Below are positions 16,446 to 23,303 of a stretch of 64,000 nucleotides of DNA, piece by piece (within the stretch, counting starts at the first letter, position 1; each line of letters opens with the position of its first letter). This DNA is from Bacteroidota bacterium (GTDB taxonomy: Bacteria; Bacteroidota; Bacteroidia; Bacteroidales; Lentimicrobiaceae): NCBI GenBank assembly GCA_009773515.1, contig WSXX01000014.1, forward strand, positions 1 through 64,000, written 5' to 3'. The notes below the pieces were generated by a model that saw only the letters and a list, made by a program, of their open reading frames with translations, did no database searches and was not told the DNA's origin. A program made the translations under genes and the position numbers.

Positions 16446-17786
16446 ATGGAAACAACCAGACCCACCACAGCTATTACATTGGACACATTACACCCCAAAG
16501 TAGATGGAACCCTGCCATTGAAAGTTAGGGTAATATCAAACCGTAAAGCCAGATATTATGCTGTCAGCATTGAACTGGAGGACAAAACAATTATTGACAG
16601 CCTGACAAAAGACGATTTAACCAAAGCAAAAGCCCCCAAACCGAGAGGTAAATTAAAAGAAATTGCTTTGAAGTTGGCAGCTAAGGAACAGACTGCAAAT
16701 GATATATTGGCAGAAATAGAGGACAATTTCAGCTTTGAATTATTTAAGGAACGATTTACAGGTAAGAAACAAGCAGCCGACCCCGGAAACGTGTTTATGT
16801 GTTACAATGATACAATCAAAGACCTGACAGAAAATAAACAATATGGTACTGCCAGTAGTTACGATTTATCATTGAAGAGCCTGAAAGCATTCATTGAAAG
16901 TAAAACAGGCAATGAACCCAAAAAGCTATATTTCAAAGATATTACCCCTAAATGGCTGAATAATTATGAAACATTTATGACCAGTGATAAAGCCACCCTC
17001 CTACCCGATGGAAGCATAAAAGTAAAAGACGGCCTGACCCGGACAACAGTAGGTATTTATTTAAGACCTCTCAGAGCAATTTTTAACACTGCCATAGATA
17101 AAAAAGAAATTGAGGCAGCCTTATATCCGTTTAGTAGATCCGCAAAAGACAAAAGCAAATACAGGATACCAAAGGGTAAAAAGGTAAAAAAAGCACTGGC
17201 AAAAGATCAACTTAAATTATTGTTGAACGCTGAAGCTGCCACAATCGAACAAGAGAAAGCCCGGGATTTTTGGTTTTTCAGTTACACCTGCAATGGCATG
17301 AATATTAAAGATATTTGTTTGCTCAGGAATAAGGATTTAGAGCCTGACAGCTTAAGTTTTGGAAGGGCAAAGACCAGCTTAACAGACGAAAATCAAAAGC
17401 CTGTTATTGTTGTTTTAACCGATTATGCAAAAAGTATTATTGAAAAATACAGGAACCAGGATACAAGCCCGAAAGCATACCTTTTCCCGATACTCAGCCC
17501 CAAAGACAATGGACAGGAAATAAGAAGGAAAGTGCATTTATTTACCCGGTTTATAAATACACACATAAAAAAACTGGCCGTATCCGTTGGGGTAACCAGT
17601 GACATAAGCAGTTATTTTGCCCGGCATTCATTTGCTACATTGGCAATTCAGGGAGGTCAAAGCATTGAGTATGTAAGTGAAGCACTAAGCCACACTAATA
17701 TAAAAACAACCCGGGATTATTTCGCTGGCTTTGCGGATCCTGCAAAAAAGAAAATACAAGAATCTTTGATGAACTTTGATAATTAA
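16446..17786 (+). CDS. Tyrosine recombinase (site-specific integrase) of the tRNA-Arg element
   Basis: The 446-residue integrase has an N-terminal arm-binding-like region, a SAM-like core-binding domain (about residues 115-220) and a C-terminal catalytic domain. Catalytic residues visible are Lys in GRAKTS, Arg393 in YFARHSFAT, His in LSHTNIKTTR and the nucleophile Tyr425 in TTRDYFAG. The position where Arg I normally sits reads TCNGMNIKDI, with Asn283 where many Bacteroidota integrases have Arg. The ATG at 16446 was preferred because the longer frame would start inside the promoter box. It lies 153 bases from attL and should integrate and excise the element at tRNA-Arg. Confidence 0.92.
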   Translation: METTRPTTAITLDTLHPKVDGTLPLKVRVISNRKARYYAVSIELEDKTIIDSLTKDDLTKAKAPKPRGKLKEIALKLAAKEQTANDILAEIEDNFSFELFKERFTGKKQAADPGNVFMCYNDTIKDLTENKQYGTASSYDLSLKSLKAFIESKTGNEPKKLYFKDITPKWLNNYETFMTSDKATLLPDGSIKVKDGLTRTTVGIYLRPLRAIFNTAIDKKEIEAALYPFSRSAKDKSKYRIPKGKKVKKALAKDQLKLLLNAEAATIEQEKARDFWFFSYTCNGMNIKDICLLRNKDLEPDSLSFGRAKTSLTDENQKPVIVVLTDYAKSIIEKYRNQDTSPKAYLFPILSPKDNGQEIRRKVHLFTRFINTHIKKLAVSVGVTSDISSYFARHSFATLAIQGGQSIEYVSEALSHTNIKTTRDYFAGFADPAKKKIQESLMNFDN

Positions 17787-17812
17787 AAAAAAAATAAGTT
17801 TATGTTTTCATT

Positions 17813-17837
17813 TTCACTTTTTCACTAATTTCACTAA
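17813..17837. repeat. Left iteron-like array (three TTCACT units)
   Basis: TTCACT occurs at 17813, 17821 and 17830 (spacings 8 and 9). The same three-unit array in inverse orientation, with the same spacings, lies at 23085-23107. The two arrays bracket all element genes except the integrase. Confidence 0.5.
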
Positions 17838-17847
17838 TTAAAATAAA

Positions 17848-17878
17848 GCCCCGGAGGTTTGCAGACCATAGCCGGGGC
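17848..17878 (+). other. Stem-loop in the leader of the unknown element gene
   Basis: GCCCCGG (17848-17854) pairs with CCGGGGC (17872-17878), with inner GGT/ACC pairing possible, just 15 bases before the ATG at 17894. No T-run follows, so it is more likely a leader structure than a terminator for the integrase gene. Confidence 0.4.
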
Positions 17879-17893
17879 GTAAAACTTGAAGAG

Positions 17894-18643
17894 ATGGACA
17901 AAGATAAAGAAGTTGTTGTTAAAGTTGAAGATTACCTTCCTTTATACGGTTTATTATTAGCAGATAAATACGGAATTTCAGTTGATGGGAAAAATAATAT
18001 TTCCGTTGCTGAATTGTTTCAGTATCCGGAAATTGAATTAAACAAAATACATATAGAATCACTCAATCATTTTGATCGTATGTCTTTTCAGACATTTATT
18101 AAAAACAAGAAAAATGAACAGGAAGTTTTAAAGTTTGTCCGGGAGTTATTTGATGAATTTAAAACTAACGGGGGTAATCCTTTGGAATGGATTTATTCAA
18201 CCCTTTCAGATTTAGAACTCAATTCTTATAATTATCCTGCATTGCTTCGGGGCGTTATACAAACAAAGTTAATGGAGTGGGCTGATTATTACGAAAAGAT
18301 CAAAGCCCCTGTTAAAAAATTACCAGCAAAAACCTTTCCTGATTACATATTGCACCCACAAAAAAAACGTATTGCAGAAGCGTTAAAAGACACATTCACA
18401 GGCGAAAAAGGCAAAACAATTAGATTAATGATTGAGGTATTAAAAAATCAGCCTCAGCCATTGATCACATACGATAACAGACAGCGCCAAAAGATATTTG
18501 ATGCAATGAAATTGTTTTTCAATTGGGATATTGGCAGCAAGCAAAGTATTTTTGATTATAAACGATTCAATGATGAAACAGACTACAAAGCTATTGAAGT
18601 CAAAGTATTATATATTTTGAAAAGTATTAAGATCAATAGATAA
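17894..18643 (+). CDS. Unknown element protein, 249 aa
   Basis: I do not recognise this protein. It is 249 residues, soluble, without signal peptide or membrane segment, and rich in Lys, Glu and aromatic residues. The C-terminal half (ILHPQKKRIAEALKD, then KGKTIRLMIEVLKN, then KIFDAMKLFFNW) is predicted helical. This has the look of conserved proteins found next to integrases and primases in Bacteroidota islands, but I cannot name a family. It lies between the integrase and the HTH gene, preceded by an iteron-like array and a stem-loop. It is the only sizeable element gene without a replication or recombination signature, so it could be cargo, a replication initiator or a regulator. Confidence 0.75.
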   Translation: MDKDKEVVVKVEDYLPLYGLLLADKYGISVDGKNNISVAELFQYPEIELNKIHIESLNHFDRMSFQTFIKNKKNEQEVLKFVRELFDEFKTNGGNPLEWIYSTLSDLELNSYNYPALLRGVIQTKLMEWADYYEKIKAPVKKLPAKTFPDYILHPQKKRIAEALKDTFTGEKGKTIRLMIEVLKNQPQPLITYDNRQRQKIFDAMKLFFNWDIGSKQSIFDYKRFNDETDYKAIEVKVLYILKSIKINR

Positions 18644-18657
18644 AGACCTTTCAAAAC

Positions 18658-18687
18658 TTGTTTATTCTTGTTAACAAGTTTAAACAA
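18658..18687. promoter_or_regulatory. 30-bp dyad operator or origin candidate
   Basis: TTGTTTA (18658-18664) and TAAACAA (18681-18687) share a centre with the perfect inner palindrome CTTGTTAACAAG (18667-18678). Only two positions per arm are mismatched. It lies in an AT-rich gap 34 bases upstream of a -7 box, so an operator bound by an element protein, or a replication origin site, is likely. Confidence 0.55.
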
Positions 18688-18720
18688 CTAAATATCAATA
18701 GGTTAGCTATACTTATGCCG

Positions 18721-18728
18721 TATCTTTG
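18721..18728 (+). promoter_or_regulatory. -7 promoter box of the element replication operon (TATCTTTG)
   Basis: TATCTTTG is a full match to TAnnTTTG and ends five bases before the HTH gene ATG at 18734, giving a leaderless or nearly leaderless transcript that would continue through the helicase and downstream genes. Confidence 0.55.
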
Positions 18729-18733
18729 TCCGT

Positions 18734-19021
18734 ATGAAAACAACGGATATCGATACTTTAACTTTTGATCAGCTCCCAGCAGCTATTTCATTATTGATCC
18801 GGGAGGTTAACAGCCTTAAAATTGCTTTGCAGTTAGCACCCCCGGAACAAGCCGACCAGCTTTTAACAGTTGATCAGGCCGCTGCATTCCTTTCACTTGC
18901 TAAGCCCACTATTTATGCAATGTTAAGCCGGGGCGAACTGCCAAACCTGAAAAGGGGTAAACGTGTCTATTTTCAAAAATCCGATTTATTAAGGTACCTC
19001 AAAGAAGGTAAAAGGGGGTAA
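18734..19021 (+). CDS. HTH (excisionase/MerR-type HTH_17) DNA-binding protein
   Basis: This 95-residue protein has an N-terminal helical stretch and a C-terminal winged-HTH of the excisionase family. The segment TVDQAAAFLSLAKPTIYAML is followed by RGELPNLKRGKRVYFQKSD, the typical recognition helix and wing. Small proteins like this act as recombination directionality factors or as repressors. A 30-bp dyad lies upstream and a promoter box almost touches the start codon, so autoregulation is plausible. The stop is four bases before the helicase start, indicating tight coupling. Confidence 0.88.
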   Translation: MKTTDIDTLTFDQLPAAISLLIREVNSLKIALQLAPPEQADQLLTVDQAAAFLSLAKPTIYAMLSRGELPNLKRGKRVYFQKSDLLRYLKEGKRG

Positions 19022-19025
19022 CAAT

Positions 19026-20564
19026 ATGGAAATGGATATAGAAAAAACCACCCAGTACGAAATTACCCCAACTTTTGAACCCCTGCAAAGCCCTGAAACC
19101 CTTCAGGATATTAACCCCTTCAGCAAGCGGGAAAAGGAAGCCCCAGCAACCGAAAGCACAATTTTAGGGCAATTAATTGAATTGGTTCAGCCGTTGGACT
19201 TTCATTTGTTGGCATTTCCTGAATTAAGTAAATTAAGTAAAGAAGATCGGGAAAAACAGGACAAAAAAGTTAAAGAAAGGCACCTGTTAATATTGTCAGT
19301 TGAAAATATTCAGCAACTGGCAATACTTTATAATTGGGGGCTTTGTAAAAACGGGGGCTTCATATATTTATATAATGGTTGCTATTGGGTAAAGCTTGAC
19401 AAAGAAACCCTTCAGAATTTTTTAGGTAAGGTTGCCGAAAAACAAGGCATACAAAAGTTTTCAGCCCGGCATTATGAATTTAGGGAAAAACTATTAAAAC
19501 AATTCTTTGCAACCGGATTTTTAAAAACCCCGGATCAGCCCGAAAACAGAGTTTTAATAAACCTGATAAACGGCACCTTTGAAATTACCCCAACCGGCAC
19601 CCGGTTAAGACCGTTTAATTCTGAAGATTTTCTGACTTATCAGTTACCTTTTGAGTACAACCCGATAGCCCGGGCACCAATGTTTGAAGCGTTTTTAAAT
19701 AAGGTTTTGCCGGATAAAGATTTACAAAAAATACTATGTGAATTTTTGGGCTACATATTTATAAAAACCAATTTCCTGAAACTTGAAAAAGCCTTACTTC
19801 TTTACGGCACCGGGGCAAATGGAAAAAGCGTTGTTTATGACATTGTAAACGCTTTGTTAGGGGCAATGAATGTAACAAGTTATTCACTTGAAAACCTGAC
19901 AGATAAGGCCGGATATTATCGGGCAATGATTGCCGGTAAATTGGTAAACTACGCTTCAGAAATAAACGGCAAACTTGAAACTTCATTCTTTAAACAACTT
20001 GCTTCAGGTGAACCGGTTGAAGCCCGTTTACCTTATATGGAGCCGTTTATTATTTACGATTACGCAAAGCTAATATTCAACCTGAACGAATTACCCCGGG
20101 AGGTTGAACACACAAACGCTTATTTCAGGCGGTTGTTAATCATTCCTTTTGAAGTTACGATTTCTGAAGCCGATCAGGATAAACAACTGGCAAAGAAAAT
20201 AATTGAAACCGAACTTTCAGGGGTTTTTAATTGGGTTTTGGAAGGCCTGAAACGGTTACTTCAGAATAAGAAATTCACAGAAAGCCAAGCCACAGACAAA
20301 GCCCGGGAGGCCTATAAATTGGAAAGTGATAGCGTTGCATTATTCATAAATGAAATGTGTTACAAACCCAGTACAAAAAGACCGGTTTTGCTCAAAGAAC
20401 TTTACAGGGAATACAGGGCTTATTGTTTGGAAGATGGAAACCAACCCGTAAAAAAGCAAAACTTTAAAAAGCGTTTACAGGGGCAAGGCATTGTTATTGA
20501 GATACTTAACACAGGTAATAACGTAATGATTTCAAACGATGGAACACCATTACATATTGGATAA
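19026..20564 (+). CDS. P4-type phage/plasmid primase-helicase, SF3 helicase part
   Basis: The 512-residue protein has a D5_N-like N-terminal region (about residues 90-200) and an SF3 helicase core. Walker A is YGTGANGKS (Gly261-Ser268). The Walker B/sensor region is KLIFNLNELPREV, and the arginine-finger region is YFRRLLIIPFEV. A small DNA-binding-like C-terminal region follows. Such proteins unwind DNA at the replication origin of satellites, phages and plasmids. No Toprim or AEP primase active site is seen, so primase function probably lies in the next gene, which overlaps by 26 bases. An alternative start at M3 (19032) is possible. Confidence 0.9.
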   Translation: MEMDIEKTTQYEITPTFEPLQSPETLQDINPFSKREKEAPATESTILGQLIELVQPLDFHLLAFPELSKLSKEDREKQDKKVKERHLLILSVENIQQLAILYNWGLCKNGGFIYLYNGCYWVKLDKETLQNFLGKVAEKQGIQKFSARHYEFREKLLKQFFATGFLKTPDQPENRVLINLINGTFEITPTGTRLRPFNSEDFLTYQLPFEYNPIARAPMFEAFLNKVLPDKDLQKILCEFLGYIFIKTNFLKLEKALLLYGTGANGKSVVYDIVNALLGAMNVTSYSLENLTDKAGYYRAMIAGKLVNYASEINGKLETSFFKQLASGEPVEARLPYMEPFIIYDYAKLIFNLNELPREVEHTNAYFRRLLIIPFEVTISEADQDKQLAKKIIETELSGVFNWVLEGLKRLLQNKKFTESQATDKAREAYKLESDSVALFINEMCYKPSTKRPVLLKELYREYRAYCLEDGNQPVKKQNFKKRLQGQGIVIEILNTGNNVMISNDGTPLHIG

Positions 20565-21951
20565 AGGAGCAAAAAAACACATTTGCCCGGATTGCGGAAA
20601 AGGGCGGTTTGTCCGGTATATTGATACCGAAACCGGGCAATATTTGCCGGACAATTACGGGCGTTGCGACCGGGAAAGTAATTGCGGTTACCACAAGCGG
20701 CCACCACTTGAAACCCGTTGTTTCTTTGTCCCTTTCATTCAATTAATAGACTATTCAGAAAAAGCCTTTCAGGTTGTTACCGATGGGGGAACTTATTATT
20801 TACCCAAAACCCAGGTTAATGAAGTTATTGAAAATGGTTGTTACGTTACTGAATTTTATCTGAATAATAACGACAAAGCACCCGTTCACCTTTCAACTGA
20901 TTACCGGTATTATTCTGAAACCGGCACCATACAAATAAAGGACACCGAACCAAAGCCCCGGCCAAAGGTTCAACCCGTTTATTTCATTCCTGAAACCATA
21001 CTTAATGCAACCCTGAAAGGTTACCAAAATAATACTTTCATACAAAACCTTTTACAATGGTACCCGGCTGAAGATATTGAAAAAGTAATCAGTCTTTACA
21101 GGTTGGGAACAATTACCCGGGGTTACCGATCGGGGGCGGTTACGTTTCCATTTATTGACTTTGCCGGGTATGTTCGCACAATTCAGGCGAAGCAATTCAA
21201 TGAAACAAACCATACCAAAAGCACCGATTTTATTCATTCAATTATTGAACGGCACCATAGCGAAAAGGGCGAACCGTTACCCGGTTGGCTTCAGGATTAC
21301 AAACAGAATGAAAGGTTTGTTTCCTGTTTATTTGGCGAACACCTTTTAAACAGGTACCCAGTTAACCCCGTTGCATTGGTTGAAGCCCCGAAAACGGCCG
21401 TTATTGGTACCCTTTGTTATGGGTTACCCGACACCCCCGACCAGTTATTATGGTTGGCCGTTTACAATAAAAGCAGTTTAACACTTGAAAAGTGCAAAGC
21501 ATTGAAAGGCCGAAAGGTTGTTTTATACCCGGATTTAAACGCTTTTAATGAATGGAGCCAAAAGGCAAAGGATATAAACGCAAAATTGCCCGGATCCCGG
21601 TTTGTTGTTTCTGATATTTTGGAACGTAACGCAAGCGAAACCGACAAAAGCAAAGGTTTGGATTTAGCTGATTACCTTATCCGATTTGATTACAAACAAT
21701 TTAGGAAGGTACAAACCTATACTGAACCGGTAACACAACCACAGGCCGAAATATGGCAGATCATTGAAAGGCAATTTACAGGCCGTTTAATTCCTGATGT
21801 TTGGTTAAGCCCGGATAAAACTTCAGATGAAATTTATTATGATTTGGTTGTATTATCTGCTGATTGCCTGATTAATTACGGTTTGGATATTACCCCGGAT
21901 CAGTATTACAATGCTTTGAAAAGCAGAGAATCACAGTTATTAAACAATTAA
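20539..21951 (+). CDS. Zn-ribbon/Toprim-like primase (DUF6371-type)
   Basis: The 470-residue protein begins with a four-cysteine zinc ribbon (Cys16, Cys19, Cys43, Cys49), like the DNA-template-binding module of DnaG/gp4 primases. In the middle, VALVEAPKTAVIG (Glu282) and VVLYPDLNAF (Asp332, Asn334) match the glutamate and acidic motifs of a Toprim fold. This combination is usually annotated DUF6371 in Bacteroidota islands. It overlaps the helicase gene by 26 bases in another frame, so the two are translationally coupled and likely form a split primase-helicase. The long C-terminal region after residue 390 has no recognised motif. Confidence 0.85.
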   Translation: MEHHYILDKGAKKHICPDCGKGRFVRYIDTETGQYLPDNYGRCDRESNCGYHKRPPLETRCFFVPFIQLIDYSEKAFQVVTDGGTYYLPKTQVNEVIENGCYVTEFYLNNNDKAPVHLSTDYRYYSETGTIQIKDTEPKPRPKVQPVYFIPETILNATLKGYQNNTFIQNLLQWYPAEDIEKVISLYRLGTITRGYRSGAVTFPFIDFAGYVRTIQAKQFNETNHTKSTDFIHSIIERHHSEKGEPLPGWLQDYKQNERFVSCLFGEHLLNRYPVNPVALVEAPKTAVIGTLCYGLPDTPDQLLWLAVYNKSSLTLEKCKALKGRKVVLYPDLNAFNEWSQKAKDINAKLPGSRFVVSDILERNASETDKSKGLDLADYLIRFDYKQFRKVQTYTEPVTQPQAEIWQIIERQFTGRLIPDVWLSPDKTSDEIYYDLVVLSADCLINYGLDITPDQYYNALKSRESQLLNN

Positions 21952-21962
21952 ATTTTGATAAA

Positions 21963-22196
21963 ATGCCAAAGAAAGGAACTATAAACAACCCAAACGGGAG
22001 GCCGAAAGGATCAACAAATAAAAGCACCGATGAACTTCGCACACTTTTACAAACCTTCATTGATACCAATATTGAAACAATGCAGGCTGATTATGAAGCA
22101 TTGGAACCAAAAGACCGGTTAAACTTCATTGAACGTTTACTCAAACACGTTTTACCGGCACCCCTTCAGGAACTTGAAAAATTGACTGATGAATAA
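21963..22196 (+). CDS. Small element protein with NPNGRPKGS motif (DUF5681-like)
   Basis: The 77-residue protein starts with the basic segment NNPNGRPKGSTNK. This is typical of DUF5681 and similar small proteins encoded beside phage and island replication or packaging genes, followed by two acidic helices. It may bind DNA, but its function is unknown. It begins 11 bases after the primase stop and belongs to the same operon. A terminase-small-subunit role is conceivable for this motif, yet no large subunit is present. Confidence 0.75.
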   Translation: MPKKGTINNPNGRPKGSTNKSTDELRTLLQTFIDTNIETMQADYEALEPKDRLNFIERLLKHVLPAPLQELEKLTDE

Positions 22197-22227
22197 CTGG
22201 ATTTATTAATTCAAAAACTCAAAAGCC

Positions 22228-22419
22228 ATGATAAGTAAAAAACAGAAAATTGAAACGGTAAAAAAACTTATATCCGGGGAGGTTGAACATGAACCGAAAG
22301 TTTACAGAGTAATAGAGCGAAACGGAATAAAAACCTGTTCAGATCCCGATTACCCCGACAAGATAAGGCCACAGGATATTGTATTTCATATTGAAGTAAT
22401 ACAGCCGAACCATGAATAA
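22228..22419 (+). CDS. Small element protein, paralogue A
   Basis: I do not recognise this 63-residue protein. It opens with KKQKIETVKKLISGE, similar in pattern to the start of the next ORF (KRERIRIIRDLSAG), followed in both by a P.KV...I...NG segment. That suggests a tandem duplication. It overlaps the next gene by eight bases. No cysteines form a metal site and there is no membrane segment. Confidence 0.65.
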   Translation: MISKKQKIETVKKLISGEVEHEPKVYRVIERNGIKTCSDPDYPDKIRPQDIVFHIEVIQPNHE

Positions 22420-22681
22420 GAGAGAGAGAATCCGAATTATCCGGGACTTATCAGCCGGGAGCATGATTGAGCCGATAAAGGTTTGCTACATTGAAGCGAA
22501 AAACGGTAACGACCTGATAATAAAAGGCAATTATACACCGGATCAAATTAAGCTTATTGAATCGGGAAAGGTTAAAACAATTGAAGACTTTTCCGGAGTA
22601 TCAACAGAAATGCTCAAACGTATTGAATCCGGTTTTAAGCCGAAAGTTTATTTAAAAATACTGGCAATTTTGCCGGCCTAA
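22412..22681 (+). CDS. Small element protein, paralogue B
   Basis: This 89-residue protein shares the N-terminal pattern of the preceding 63-residue ORF and adds a C-terminal helical part (YTPDQIKLIESGK, then SGVSTEMLKRIESG). The function is unknown. It overlaps the preceding ORF by eight bases and shares its codon habits, which supports both being translated. Confidence 0.65.
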   Translation: MNKRERIRIIRDLSAGSMIEPIKVCYIEAKNGNDLIIKGNYTPDQIKLIESGKVKTIEDFSGVSTEMLKRIESGFKPKVYLKILAILPA

Positions 22682-22698
22682 CAATTAAAAACAATATC

Positions 22699-22995
22699 AT
22701 GATTGAAAAGAGAACGATGAACCAGATCATTGAAGCCACAATTTTAAATGTAGCTTCAACAAAACCGAACAGAAAAGCAACTGTTCAAACGGTTTTAAAC
22801 GAAATTCCAAAAATACGTTTAGGGCTAAAGCTGGAAGGTACAAACCTGATTGTTGATACCTTTTACGGTATTGAAGCCGAAACAGACTTTCAGAACAAAC
22901 TTCAGGAGGTTATTAACACCCATTCCACAACACACGAAAAAGATGGAAACGGGCATAGGATCCTGATTGTTGACCTTTTGAAGCCAAGAGTTTAA
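22699..22995 (+). CDS. Small element protein, 98 aa
   Basis: I do not recognise this 98-residue protein. It is mixed alpha/beta in appearance, with no signal peptide or membrane segment. It is the last gene of the rightward element operon, 17 bases after the previous stop, and is followed by a strong terminator. Base composition and codon use match its element neighbours. Confidence 0.65.
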   Translation: MIEKRTMNQIIEATILNVASTKPNRKATVQTVLNEIPKIRLGLKLEGTNLIVDTFYGIEAETDFQNKLQEVINTHSTTHEKDGNGHRILIVDLLKPRV

Positions 22996-23036
22996 GTTAT
23001 TCCGGGGGTATTCCATATCTATCCCCGGCCTTTTGC

Positions 23037-23074
23037 CCTGAACCGGAAGTGATTTACCCGGTTCAGGTTTTTTT
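23037..23074 (+). terminator. Rho-independent terminator of the element operon
   Basis: CCTGAACCGG (23037-23046) and CCGGTTCAGG (23058-23067) form a perfect 10-bp stem, directly followed by seven T residues. A second GC-rich hairpin (CCGGGGGTA... to ...ATCCCCGG, 23002-23028) precedes it. Confidence 0.85.
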
Positions 23075-23084
23075 ATGCTTAAAA

Positions 23085-23107
23085 AGTGAAAAAGTGAATT
23101 TTGTGAA
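23085..23107. repeat. Right iteron-like array (inverted, three units)
   Basis: AGTGAA at 23085 and 23093, then TGTGAA at 23102, give the same spacings (8 and 9) as the TTCACT array at 17813-17837, but on the opposite strand. Confidence 0.5.
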
Positions 23108-23183
23108 ATTGAAACAAAACCTTTCTTTTTTTATTTCCATTCAACCGGGGGAATTTACCCTGATTTTAGGGATATAAACCCCC

Positions 23184-23207
23184 TTTGTTTTATAAGTTGT
23201 TTTATAA
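23184..23207. promoter_or_regulatory. Right arm-type site: paired GTTTTATAA repeats
   Basis: This is an exact 24-base copy of the block at 16392-16415, in the same orientation, 49 bases inside attR. The paired nonamers at both ends of the element suggest integrase arm sites. Confidence 0.6.
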
Positions 23208-23211
23208 TAGA

Positions 23212-23247
23212 CAAAGGGTTACAACAAAAAAACGTTGTAACCCTTTG
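23212..23247 (-). terminator. Element-borne hairpin downstream of the restored tRNA-Arg
   Basis: CAAAGGGTTACAAC (23212-23225) and its perfect reverse complement (23234-23247) form a 14-bp stem, nine bases beyond the tRNA 3' end in its direction of transcription. It probably replaces the terminator displaced to 16211. The T-run after it is weak. Confidence 0.5.
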
Positions 23248-23255
23248 ATTATCAA

Positions 23256-23303
23256 GTGACCCCGACAGGATTCAAACCTGTAACCTTCTGATCCGTAGTC
23301 AGA
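23256..23303. repeat. attR: 48-bp direct repeat inside the intact tRNA-Arg
   Basis: Identical to 16245-16292. It spans tRNA positions from the anticodon stem to the discriminator base, plus one base beyond. The element supplies this copy, so the tRNA remains functional. Confidence 0.9.

Larger units (their letters stand above)
16245..23303. mobile_element. Integrative element in tRNA-Arg(ACG), about 7.06 kb
   Basis: The element is bounded by 48-bp direct repeats (16245-16292, 23256-23303) derived from tRNA-Arg. It carries a tyrosine integrase at the left end, an unknown protein, an HTH/Xis-like protein, a P4-type SF3 helicase, a Zn-ribbon/Toprim protein and four small ORFs, all rightward. 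Codon use differs from the flanks: CCC proline, CGG arginine, ACC and CCGG-rich words are frequent. I see no relaxase, coupling protein, capsid, portal or terminase large subunit. It could be a phage satellite, a mobilisable island that borrows functions in trans, or an integrated plasmid-like replicon. Confidence 0.88.

Noticed and set aside
16245-23303. A prophage or a conjugative element.
   Set aside because: No capsid, portal, terminase large subunit, tail, relaxase or type IV secretion genes were recognised in the 7-kb interval.
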